Part shown: positions 51,596 to 62,823 of the stretch, one piece after another | How positions within the stretch are numbered: the first letter of the stretch is position 1 | Layout: each line of letters opens with the position of its first letter | Assembly: GCA_016748015.1 (NCBI GenBank) | Contig: JAAOMT010000703.1 | Coordinates: 1,010,445-1,074,444 of the forward strand | From: Geosiphon pyriformis | Taxonomy: Eukaryota > Glomeromycota > Glomeromycetes > Archaeosporales > Geosiphonaceae | DNA length: 64,000 nt | Direction of reading: 5' to 3' | Made by a program: the position numbers and the translations under genes | Notes under the pieces: generated by a model | What the model was told of the DNA's origin: nothing | Database searches by the model: none | What the model saw: the letters and a program-made list of their open reading frames with translations, nothing else

Positions 51596-53494
51596 AAAAC
51601 CAGTAGACTTTTCTGCTAGTGGATTAGCATTTATTTTGGCTGGATTGGAGATCCAGTCTGGTGTCAAAACTAAGTGTTTAGTAAGTGTTTATTTGTGTAA
51701 TATTTCTTACAAAAAACCCAAAAAATCTACTATTGTTAACAATATAATTAAGACATCTGCTGGTTTTCTGATTTTTATGAATATAATTATTGATGGCAAA
51801 AAGTTTATGAGGTTCTGGAACAGTGAAGTAAACAGCAAAACAAGCAGTATTAGTGGTATATCAAATTTAGAAAACATGAAAAATATAGTTATGGAAAAGA
51901 CCAGCTATATAAACTTAAATGCTTTAGAAGTTAATAATATAATGGATAATACTACATCCAGAAAAACATATACCAGAACATATGTTTTAGACAACAAGCC
52001 AAAAAAGATTTCTTTTATTATTTTAAGTGATGATAATAATAATATTTTGATACTTCTAGTTCTTAAATTTTCTGGTGCTAAGTATTTGCTAACTGTTAAG
52101 TCATATGTTCTAAATAGGTGTAATTTCAAGCCAGTTAAATCTTTTGTGCTTGATATTGAATTATTAGCAGTGCTTGAAAAGACTAATAGTAATAAATTAA
52201 TGATAATAAAGAAAATTTTTTATTATATTGATGAGTTTAAGAGAGCTTCCATTCCTTCAAAGTTTTCAAGAATTATTTGATCATCTTTTACATCAAAATT
52301 TAGTTTTATTAAGATAAAAAAATTGGCAATTTGTAAAAAATTTTTGGTCAATAATAATATTAAAAAGATAAACAATTATTCAGATTGAGAAATAATTATC
52401 AAAAAGATTTCAGTTGATCTTCCAAAGTCGGCTGTGGAGTCAGTTTTTTTTAAATTTGATAAGATTGTATTAATTAAAATACAACTGATTGGTCTTTGAC
52501 AAAAGACCCTAGTAAAATATGAATTATCTGAAATAGCTAATTTGGTTGCAGCTAAATGGTCTGTGCTTATAGAAAAAGATTCTGTTCAGATGGCAAAAGC
52601 AATTAATAATAAACAAATATGAATATCCAGAAATTAACATCAGACTTTATTGTATACTTTGTTTATTAGTACTACTGCTCATAATCTTACTGATCTATTG
52701 GAATATTATGATGAAAAAATCTGCTTTATTGGTCATAATCTGAGTTCATATATACATAATAGGTGTGTAATAATTTGTTTTTTTGATAAAACATCCAAAT
52801 TAGCTGCTATTGTTTCTGTTCCAGTCTTTAAGGGTGTAAATTTGTATTGAATTAGTCTTTTTTTGGCTTGCTGTGCTCAATACAAACAATTTGGTCATGT
52901 TTTTAGTGTTTGTTCTATAAGTAAGAATTTTGGTGTTTGTAATAAATATGTAATAACTTCTCAAGATTAAACTTATTTGGTTAGCATATATAAAAAAAAG
53001 CAAGTGCCAATTGTTTATTCAGTGTCTTTTGGTGATAAAACTTGAACCCAAGTTGCTAGTAGTTCCACTTTTTATGTGGTGTCTTTGGTTTCTCTTGGTA
53101 TTGATTTGTCTTTGAATATTAAACCTCTTCTGCTGGTTTTTGTAAAAATGAATAATAAGTTTGCTACTCTTAAGCACAGTCTTGCCAGCTTCACAAAGAA
53201 AGTGAACAAGCTGGCTAAAAGGTTAGATACACTTAAACCAATAAGTTTTCAGTTTAGCTCTAAATGTCAGTCATTAGTAACTCTTTTATTACAAAATTAA
53301 GGGGCAGATACAGTAATAAGTAAAGGTTTGAGTATAGTTATTAGTAATAAAATTGTTACAAAAGCAGTGGGTTTTGATTTTTTGGCTGTTTTAAGACTTA
53401 AAATAACTTTAAACAATTTATTGAACACGATTATGAATCTAATGGCCAAATTAAACAATGCTGGTTTGGGTGTAAATACTTTCTCTTTTCAATA
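51596..53494 (+). pseudogene. LINE D ORF1, in-frame stops
   Basis: Reads KPVDFSASGLAFILAGLEIQ, matching B EPVDLSAGGSGSVLAGLEIC. It stays in one frame through 51636-52280, 52650-52850 and 53076-53300, with stops between, many of them TGA at Trp sites. The zinc knuckle near 52873-52914 reads CAQYKQFGHVFSVC, so its second Cys has become Tyr, a G-to-A change. It ends in CAATAA where intact copies have CAATGA. Not functional. Confidence 0.75.
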
Positions 53495-53546
53495 ACAGAT
53501 CTTGTTTAAAAAATAACTACATGTAATATACAAGATATCAATGTTT

Positions 53547-53550
53547 CCAC
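53547..53550 (+). repeat. Target-site duplication of Gypsy F (left copy)
   Basis: CCAC directly before the 5' LTR; the same CCAC follows the 3' LTR at 63678-63681. LINE D ORF2 is continuous across it. Confidence 0.75.
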
Positions 53551-54421
53551 TATTATTCATAGAAATATAGGAAATATATTAGCATAATTAGTAGCCAATC
53601 AGAAGTAGGCATAGTAAATGTGGAATTCTAGGATTCCTCTTATGAATTGCAGGATTTCAGGAATTTCAGAATTCCCCAATAAGGAATCGCAGGATTCCAG
53701 AATTCCAGGATTCCTCTCAAAGGAATCGCAGGATTCCAGGAATTCCAGGATTCTTGTTATGAAGAATCAAGAAATTGAGGAATCTTAATTATGTATATAT
53801 AGTAGCAAGATTAAAAGCTGAAAAGACAGACCTCTCAGTGTAGATTTAATCTAAGCAACCTTTCACTTCTCAATTATCAAATAAATAATTATTTTATATC
53901 TTAATCCACTCTTCACTATCAACACTTCATGTTGATAATAATTGATACTTAACCATGCTAGAACAATAGCTCTTGATCATGGCTATTGACAAAATATTAA
54001 CTTACCCAATTGCCTTGGCTTATCTTTATCATCATTATTTTCTTTATTGTATTTCTTTTTTTCTTTGATTCTGTTGTGTCTACTAATTGATTGAGAATTA
54101 AAAGTGCTGAGTTATTGATGTCACGGATAGCCTGATAAAAGACCCAGAAATAAGAGTAGATTTATATATATTATCAGTTAGCTTACCAGAAGGGCATGAC
54201 TGCCAGAATAAATCCGGCCACCAAGCTGAAAAAGAAATTGGGAAACAACTGACAACTACCAACAAATTGCCGCACTATCGAATCTCTGTCCATTATACAA
54301 AGAACTCCATTAAAACTTTCAGATACAACACATTCAGAATATCATCAATGGAAATAGCTTTTGAACACCAAGTTACGGGTTTGTTATTTAACTTGAGACT
54401 CCAAATAATTCAACTATAACA
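53551..54421 (+). repeat. 5' LTR of Gypsy F
   Basis: Begins TATTATTCATAG (ancestral TG changed to TA; the 3' copy has TG) and ends in CA. It carries an array of GGATTCC/GAATTCC words (about 53620-53760), a TATA block at 53791-53802 and CTCAGTGTAGATTTAATC downstream, probably near the RNA start. It is aligned over its full length with 62824-63677. Confidence 0.9.
53791..53802 (+). promoter_or_regulatory. TATA box of Gypsy F 5' LTR
   Basis: ATGTATATATAG, conserved at the same place in the 3' LTR (about 63047-63058), the solo LTR and the old 5' LTR. The position ahead of the presumed R region suits a Pol II core promoter. Confidence 0.55.
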
Positions 54422-54423
54422 TT

Positions 54424-54441
54424 TGGTGCTCCCTGTGAGGT
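54424..54441 (+). other. Candidate primer-binding site of Gypsy F
   Basis: TGGTGCTCCCTGTGAGG starts two bases after the 5' LTR and begins with TGG, the complement of a tRNA CCA end. The matching tRNA cannot be named without a tRNA set. The old element has a decayed version in the same place. Confidence 0.6.
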
Positions 54442-54483
54442 ATAATCCTACAGAGAACCAGCACCAATAACACCAAACCAAAA

Positions 54484-57400
54484 GTGGCAGAATCAAAAAT
54501 AATAGAGACAAACCATCTAGGATTTGCAAAATTCTTATTTCAACAGTATAGTCAATAGCTAGGCTTAAACAACAACCATTACCCAGCAGAATCAGCTTTT
54601 AACTTTTACGTCAACAAAAAAATCACAGATTTCTTAGGAAGACCAGTTGACATTGAATCAGCAAGAGAAAATTTCTATTCGGAACTAATCCAACACACCA
54701 ACTTACTCAGAAATCACAGCTTTGCACTTATTATCAGAGAAATCAACTAAGAAATTGAAAGATATACACAAAAGACATTCCCTATTACTTGCCAGGACAA
54801 AGGCAAAGGAAAACTATAAACACCAGCAATAACACCCAAAGGAATACAAATTTCTAACTAGAAGAAACAAAGAATTGAATCTCCGATATACCCATCATAT
54901 CATCACATGTCCAGAAGTACCATCAACATTGCATCAGTAGATGCATCCACCAGTACAAAGCCATCACTAGCAAGAATCGCGTTTTAGAGTAACCAAAAGA
55001 AAAATGAACTATTAGGAGCATACGGCAATTATTTTGAAAAATTTAAATCAAAATCGCCAACACCATCAGGATTTCGATTACCACCTTATCAGCCAGATTT
55101 TGGAACCATCAGTCCCTGAGAAATTACTGAATCAGAAGAAAAAAAAGATGAGGATTAGAAATTTAATTACCAAAACCTAATCCTAGAAGACCCGAACATT
55201 CAAACTCAGCAACATTTAGAAAATTCGGAAATCAAAACTCCAAATATTCAAACCCCGCCAAATCAAAGAAATCAAAACCCTGAGTTAATTCATCAGCAAA
55301 ATCTACCTCCAGTTATCGTCATTGATCAACTACCAATTGAGCCGATCAGTGAGCCAATTCAATCACCTCCAGTACCATCCCAACAACTATTACCTCTTCA
55401 ACAACCATTTCAACAGCCATCACAACCACCCAACTTAGATCCAATGGCCTATGCACCAATTACAAAACTTGACAACTTTACTGGCAAAGAGGATGACACT
55501 CAAGTATGGCTAAATGATGTAGAAAAAACCATCACAGCCAATAAATAGAATGATGCCCGGGCAATACAAGCTATTTCCTATTTTCTCAAGAATACTGCCA
55601 ATTCATGATACCAGAGCTTGATTAATAAATCACAAGATTTTGATGCCTTCAAAGTGGAATTCCAAAGATACTTCAGCAACAATAACAGCATTAATCACCT
55701 AGTCAACATGTTCACCACCATGAAACAAGGAGAAACTGAAGCAGTCACCACTTACCTGGGACGCTTCCATCGAAATCTGTACCAAATTCAAGCAATTGAT
55801 GCCAATTATTTCACAGCACCACAGATTCTCAACCAGTTTATTCATGGTCTGTGCAGCAGCATCCTGCAACATGTACGTCCGTTGCATCCAGGCACACTTC
55901 AAGACACAGTCACACACGCCAGAGATTTTGAATCCACTGAGTCAGAGGCCAACCATGCCCAAGCCGTTAATCTAGTAATGAATGGATCATCTGAATTGGA
56001 TTTCAAATTGGAGAAGTTCAGTGAATTAATTAATAAGAGATTAGAAGGATACTTAGCTGACAATTATGCCATTTATCAGCTTCCACAATGACGCAATAAT
56101 CAAAAAAACTCTAATTGTGGCCAAAATCAACCACGTCCAGCTTTATCCAATCAACAGTGACAACAAGAAATGTATATCTGCCACTATTGTGGTAAACAAG
56201 GACATATTCAAATCGACTGCTGCCAACATTTAAATAACCAATGATCGGGAAATCAATATCAAAACCCCAATTGCCAGTTCTCAACTCCGAATCATCAATC
56301 AAACTCAACACAATATCAAACTACTTACTTGCCAACAACGCAGCAATCAATTTATCAACCACCAGTATATCAAGCTCCAATTTATCAACCAACGGCCCCA
56401 ATTTATTAGCAACAGCCACAGGTAATATATCAACCACAACTGCCAACAATCTATCAATCCCAAATAATTCAGACCCTGCCACAAAACTTACCAGCCAGCG
56501 GAGTCCAAAGACTGAAAATCATGCAGCAAAACTGGAGATTATCAATAATAGTTCATCAGCCAATCCTCAGCTCCTTTAGTCAAACAGAATTTTGTGAACA
56601 GAATTCAGGTGCCAGAAATTCCCAAAACCCGAATTCCCAGGACTATTTAAGTCTTCTGGTTACTCCAAAAGACACCTCACCCAGCAACCAGGAACCCACC
56701 CAAAAACAACAAACATGTACCAGCAATATTCCACCAGCAACAGTCACCAATGACGAATCACTGAATGCCATTTTCTTATTCAAACTTGAGGAACTGTCAA
56801 CCATGCCATTATTTAGTGGAGCCGCACTAAAAGAAAAGCCAATTACCACCATGTACACTGATGCAAAAATTAATGGCCATCTCATCAAACTAATTCTTGA
56901 CAGTGGTTCAGCAGGCAGCATCATCACATGACAACTCATGGATCAATTAGGTCGCCGAGTTGATTGAACTGCTAGTGCCAGAATCATCATGGCTGATGGA
57001 GCAACCAAGACTCCAATCAGTGAAATTGATGACTTACCAATCGAAATTAATGGCATTATAATACCAATTAAAGTACTCATTATGGAAGTCATCCAATACC
57101 AAGCTCTAATTGATAATGACTGGCTGTCCAAGACAAACGCCACTCTGGACTGGAATACACAAAAGCTTTAACTCAGCCAGAACGGGCAACACACGTGAGT
57201 ACCAGCAACGTGTGGCCACTTCAAGGCTACTAACACCACAGCACCACTAATCAACTTTGAGGAAGAGAAACCAAAACCTACCTGGGAAGCCTACCAAGTG
57301 TCATGGGCTGACAAAGAGCACAATGAACTGCCACCAATACTCTCTTGGGACAACAATGGGAAAGGGAAGCAAATAAACAAACTTACCTAGGAAACCGATA

Positions 57401-57560
57401 ATCTGACTTGGACCAACAATGAACAAGAAGAAGCCTCTAGTTGAGAATAGAATGAAGATAAGGGAAAAAGAAAAAAAAAAAAGAAGGAATGCCACCAACC
57501 ATCATCATTTATAATCCCTATACCCACCACACTCCACAACAATCTAATTATTGATAGCCA
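54484..57560 (+). pseudogene. Gypsy F gag-protease frame
   Basis: One frame with several stops. The expected start codon is GTG at 54484-54486; the old copy has ATG there. Domains in order: an N-terminal part (IIETNHLGFAKFLFQQYSQ), a Pro/Gln-rich linker with repeated PNIQTP-like words, a retrotransposon Gag core (about 55440-55970, ITKLDNFTGKEDDTQVWLND, then TYLGRFHRNLYQIQA), and a zinc knuckle CHYCGKQGHIQIDC (about 56179-56220). A YQP/YQA-rich stretch follows (about 56300-56470), then the aspartic protease with ILDSGSAGSIIT near 56893-56928 and an ALIDNDWLSKTNATLDW end. The frame continues to about 57560, where pol takes over one base back. Stops are mostly at Trp and Gln codons. Confidence 0.8.
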
Positions 57561-57569
57561 AGGCTTGTA

Positions 57570-57810
57570 TGCATCAATTGTGGCAAGAAACTGTCATCAA
57601 TGGGTGCATGCTGTGGCAATGATAAGGAATACTACACCACAACAAAGTTCTACTGTCGTCTATGCTTACTCGAACACTTTGGACAACCAAAGAGACAAGG
57701 AAAATGGGATAACCAATCTTGTTTCACTTGTGAAGAGACCCTGCTAAATAAAGGAATGTGGAATGACATCCCAGGACGTGGAGGAATGTGTGACGCATTG
57801 TGTCAATACA
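57570..57810 (+). other. Cys-rich zinc-binding-like module in Gypsy F pol
   Basis: Reads CINCGKKL, CC, YCRLCLLEHFG, CFTCEETL and MCDALC, that is, repeated C-x2-C and C-x3-C pairs about 25-40 residues apart. The old Gypsy copy keeps the outline at about 23150-23340. It lies between the protease and the dUTPase. I do not recognise the family; a metal-binding fold is inferred. Confidence 0.6.
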
Positions 57811-58469
57811 CAATTCTAATAAGTGACTGGATAAAAAAAGGAACACCAATAGAAGCAGCCTGGAGAAGAGCTGTGCAGTGACTGGACAGTTGTCCACATG
57901 ACGATAACAAAATTTGAAGAATGGCAATTGGCAAAATAGAAGAAGTGACACTTAAAGAGATCAGAGAAATCAAAAACAACCCACCAGAACCCATTGAGCT
58001 TGACTGGGACGCAGAGCCAGTCATAAATTTTCTGAAACCAGAAGAGTTCCATGAACACTACCAAAACTTGGCACCCACTAGAGCAGAGCAAGAACAATGG
58101 CTAGCACAGTTGAATACAAGACTGTGTCACCATTGTTTAATTCTTAATGACTTTGAATATTGTGACGATTGTGACCTCATATACAATCCACCACCATGCA
58201 TGATCTACACAATCCCCAAAGAGGAAGAACCAATCAGCAGCTACACATCGAAGTTGGCATTGCCGCTCAATCCCAATTCAAACTCCAATGATGATGATAA
58301 GAATAACGGTTCCAGCTCCATTCAAAATGGCAATGACAATGACAACAATATTAACTCAGATTCAAACTCTGACTCAAACTATGAACAATATATTGTGCTT
58401 TCTGACCTCACCAAGGAACAAGAACTGAAATGGTTCAGCGATAATAATGAAGATATTATGCCAGAACAC

Positions 58470-58866
58470 GTGCACAATACTAATGTAGGATTTGATCTGA
58501 GATATCCAAGAACAGAAGCCATCAAATTGGAACCACATACATGCACCTGCATTGATTTGAAAATAGCACTGGAAATTTCAGCAACAACAATGGTTCAATT
58601 AGCATTTAGGAGTAGTTTAGCAAAAAGAGAGATTAATATAAGAGGAGGAATAATTAATGTGGGATATGTAGAAAATATCATCACTATGCTACAAAATGAC
58701 TCAAACAAAACCTATATAATAGAACTGAATGAAAAGATAGCACAAACAATATTCTTACCTTTGGTTAAAATAGCTCAGTTAGTACCAGTAGGAAACAGGA
58801 AAGAGTTAGAAATAACAGCAAGAAAGATACAGGGATTTGGGTCAATGGGTAGAATAAATGTATCAG
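58470..58866 (+). other. dUTPase domain of Gypsy F
   Basis: All five motifs of trimeric dUTPases are visible: VGFDLRYP (1), FRSSLAKR (2), RGGIINVGYVEN (3), EKIAQTIF (4) and QGFGSMGR (5). The motif 3 catalytic Asp is Asn at 58656-58658. The enzyme family hydrolyses dUTP to dUMP and keeps uracil out of DNA. Its place upstream of RT in pol fits a role during cDNA synthesis. Confidence 0.85.
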
Positions 58867-61800
58867 TTAATATGGCAGAGGAAAAAATTGTTGGCCAAGG
58901 AGAAATTATCTCAACCGGTCAAGCTATTTCTATTCCACCATATAGCCAGTACATGCTAGCAATAGAAAGAAAGGAAAAGAAGCAAGAACAGATTTTTGAA
59001 GCTAAAGCAAGCCTTTGTGAATCAGGAGAGATTGGACTGATCAATCTCTACATACCAGCCAAAAGCTATAGCTGCATAAAAATTCCCATCTACAACAATA
59101 CTGATAATATTATCAACATACCAGAAGGAACCACTATCAGATATTTAACCACAGAAATAAAAGACCAACCACCAAACCCCATTCCAGACTTTCTACAACT
59201 TTGTGGATATGTTGACATCACATCACAAACAATCTATGGACGAGACAAATGTTATTTACTCCAACGAGAACAATTAGAACAAATAAACATGGGAAACTTA
59301 AATCCACTCCAATGTATGCAGCTCAAGATGTTGCTCAACAATTTCAAGGACATCTTTGCTAGTGAAAACAAGTTTGGCTGAACTAACATCATCCAGCATC
59401 AGATCAAAACTAGAGATATAATGCCAATCAAACAAAGAGCATATAGAGTGCTGCCAGCCAGCCACAAGATCATTTATTAAGAGATAAACCAAATGCTTAA
59501 CAATAGGCTAATTTAACCATCAATGAGCCCATAATTGTTATCAGTAGTACTTGTTCGTAAAAAAAATGGGAAAATCCGATTTTGTGTGAACTACAAGAAA
59601 CTCAACAATGTAATTCGTGGAGACAGCTATCTAACTCTATGAATACAAAAATTATTCGATGCTTTTGGTGGGAACAAATAGTTCTCAACATTAGACTTGG
59701 ACAGTGGTTATTGGCAAGTAGCCATGAATCCAGCTGACAAAGAGAAGACAGTATTCACTACTAGAGAAGGGAATTTTGAATTTGAAGTGATACCATTTGG
59801 CTTAACCAATGCCCCAGCCACTTTCCAATGGCTAATGAAAATTGTTTATACTGGCTTATTATGGAAATCAGTAGTTGTATACTTGGATAACACCAATGTA
59901 TTCTCAAAAACATTTGATGATCACTTTCATCATCTTCAACAAGTGTTTGAAAGGTTAAGAAGAGCAGGACTAAAGTTAAATGCAACAAAGTGCTTCTTTG
60001 GCAAAACAGAACTAAAATTCTTGGAACACATAGTCAGTAAAGATGGCATCAAAATGAATCCAAAGAAAATAGAGATAGTAAAGAACTTTCTAGTACCAAC
60101 CAATATGACTGAATTGAAATCATTCTTGGGATTCACGAGCTATTATCGATGCTTTATAAGAAACATTTTAAAGATAGCTCAACTGCTCAATAATCTACAA
60201 ACCAAGAATACCAAATATGAATGAACAGAAAGTCAACAAGAAGCTTTTGATATTCTGAAAAGAAAGCTTATTCAAGCTTCAGTACTGATCTACTCAGATT
60301 ACAACAAACTATTCATTATTACTACTGATGCATCAGACCAAGCATTAGGAACAGTACTATTTCAGAAGGGACCAGACAGCAGAGAATATTCAGTAACATA
60401 TGCCAGCTGAGGTCTAACACCAGCTGAAAAGAACTATGGAACACCAGAACTAGAACATTTAGCAATCTATTGGGCAGTTATGAAATAGAACAAATACTTG
60501 AGCTAAAAGTTTGATATATACATGGATCATAAAGGGTTAACATCACTTCAAAAGCAAAAATTTGATGACGGCTGCCAATTCAGATGGAAAATGGCACTAT
60601 TACGATATACTTATACTATACACTATAAGAAAAAAAAAGACAACAGAAATGCTGATGGTTTGTTGTGAATAAGACAAATTTAAGAACATTTCAACCCAAA
60701 AATATAACAAAACCAGAACAATATCAATGAAAAATAATAAAAGATAAACATACAAAAATATCAACAACTCTAACATTATATAAACACTCAACAGTTCAAG
60801 GAGAATTTATTTCAAATGGAACAAAAGAGGATCAAACAACAATCAAAATATTTTATCACTTACCAAAATATACTTTCTCGGAAAAATAAGAGGGATCCAG
60901 ATCAGCCAACCAGAGTAATTACAGAGCCAGAAAAAGAGACAATATTATTCAACATGCACTTAAATCCAACAGCCAGACACTTTCACAAAGAAGCAACCAT
61001 GGAAAGAACCAGAAAAAGATACTATTAGCCATCAATGTATCCAGACATCATCCAATATGTTCAAAATTGTGATGCTTATTAGCAAAGAGGAGGAACAAGA
61101 CCCAGTGAACCATTAAGACCAATCAAAGTGAGACAACTATTTGACCAGATTGGAATTGATTTAGTTGGACCATTAACAATCACCAGCAGAGGAAACAGAT
61201 ATATAGCAGTAGCCATGAACTATCTCACTAAATGGCCAGAGGCAAAAGCAATTCAAAAAGCAGATGCAAAATCTGTTGCTGAATTTGTTCATTAAGATTT
61301 AATTTGTCAACACAGATGTCCAAAGGAATTATTATCAGACCAAGGAACTTATTTTGTAAACAGAACATTAACAGAATTGAGCCAAAGATTCGAAATTAAG
61401 AGACCATTATTATTACCATACCATCCACAAACCAACAGATTAGTCAAAAGATTCAACAGAACATTGTGTGAAGCAATTGCCAAACTCAGCCAAAAAAACC
61501 AGGATGAATGAGATTTGTTCATACCATCAGTATTATTTGCTTATTGGACAATGAAGCAAGATACTACACAAGCAACACCATTCAAATTAGTATACGGTAA
61601 AACAGCAACATTACCAGTAGAGAGAGAAATTAATACATATCCAGCTAAACCAATAACAGAAGAGAATTTTCAAGAAACATTACTGAGAAGAACATATGAC
61701 TTAATGGAAACATTGGAAAACAAACAAAGAAGAGCAGCTGATAATATTCAAAAGTCACAAGAAAAACAAAAAGAAAGACATGATAGTCAACTACTAAACA

Positions 61801-62099
61801 AACCAGTTAAATTCAAGATTGGAGACAAAGTACTTTTATATCGTACTAAAGCGGAAAAACAATGAAGTGGAAAATTTGACTCCAAATGGGATAGACCATT
61901 TTACATAGAAGAAATTCTAGGAAATGGAGCTTACAAATTAAGACTGGATAACAAAATTTTAACTAAAGCAGCATATGGAGATCGACTGAAACCATACCAC
62001 AACATCACACTACCATCTACCAGTAATATTCTACAATTAGGAGTACAGAGAATACTAATCCAACCAGATGAGATTCCACAAAATCTGGAACCAATCATT

Positions 62100-62777
62100 A
62101 TTATTGACAACAACACATTAAATTGATTCAGCAAAGGAATATATAAAGACATGGTAGACACGACAGGAAATATCAGAAAAATAGAAATTACAGACAATAT
62201 TCACTCACTAACACAATAACTCTTTCAATTAATCCAACACCAGGAAATAGAAATTACAATCAATCAACAAACCATTCGATATCAAGATACTAGAAAGACA
62301 TTGCAACCCAGAACACAGAAAAAAACTGAAAATACAGTAGACAAAATCATTGCGAAAGTAAAATTAGCAATAAGAGAGCCGACAAAAGAGGCATTATATC
62401 AAGAGTTGACTAAAAAAACTTGGAATTGGTGGATACAACAATTTCTGAGAAACTATTGTTATTTTTACTTGGGACAACACATAAATATCCAGAATCTATA
62501 TATGGATAAAACAAAGCAATTATTTGACAAAAAAATACTACAACAATTAGAACATTTTGTGGGAAAAAACAACTTATCCACACAGGCCCGAGCCATATAC
62601 CGAATACACACAGCATTTCAGGATAGACCAGAAATATTACTCAACAAAACAATGGATATGGTTACCAGTAATCAATTGGGAAAGATCACCAATGCTCAAT
62701 TTAAAAAATTACAGACCCAAATAACACAAGTAATTCTTGAAAACGAAATCCAGGAAATACTTCAAGAGGAGGAATAA
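62100..62777 (+). other. C-terminal extension of Gypsy F pol after integrase
   Basis: About 225 residues in the pol frame after the integrase end (LKPYHNI). They are Gln/Lys-rich and probably helical, with KTWNWWIQQFLRNYCYFYLG and QLGKITNAQFKKLQTQITQV. The old copy keeps recognisable parts near 27340-27800. The family was not recognised. It occupies the place where some elements carry an extra ORF, but no membrane segment or signal peptide is seen. Confidence 0.55.
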
Positions 62778-62808
62778 AACGAGTTAGATTTCAATGGAGC
62801 TCAATATT

Positions 62809-62823
62809 AAAAGAAGGGAATAA
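62809..62823 (+). other. Polypurine tract of Gypsy F
   Basis: AAAAGAAGGGAATAA lies directly before the 3' LTR, where plus-strand priming is expected. The old copy has an A-run at the same place. Confidence 0.7.

Larger units (their letters stand above)
57570..62777 (+). pseudogene. Gypsy F pol (Cys-rich, dUTPase, RT, RNase H, integrase)
   Basis: A single frame of about 1735 codons broken by stops. A Cys-rich module (57570-57810) is followed by a CHHC...CDDC pair (about 58125-58172) and the dUTPase (about 58470-58866). The RT (about 59390-60000) has VPFGL-like IPFGLTNAPATFQ and the box YLDN. RNase H (about 60290-60670) has TTDASDQALGTVLF and ELEHLAIYWAV. The integrase (about 60920-62000) has IDLVGPL, LLSDQGTYF and NRLVKRFNRTL, then a GDKVLLY/ GKFDSKWDRPFYI C-terminal part. 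A further stretch continues in frame to TAA 62775-62777. The protein would supply all DNA-synthesis and integration steps, but the RT, dUTPase and integrase sites each have a changed catalytic residue. Confidence 0.85.

Noticed and set aside
53620-53765. CRISPR-like array in the LTR.
   Set aside because: The units are short, unevenly spaced and degenerate, without unique spacers, and they recur in every LTR of a eukaryotic transposon.
57471-57482. 12-A run as a programmed frameshift site between gag-protease and pol.
   Set aside because: The gag frame appears to continue for some 25 codons past it (FIIPIPTTLHNNLIIDSQGLY), so the switch, if real, is further downstream.
57600-57881. A separate small host zinc-finger gene.
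   Set aside because: It lies in the pol frame of Gypsy F, upstream of the dUTPase, and its outline recurs in the old Gypsy copy, so it belongs to the element.
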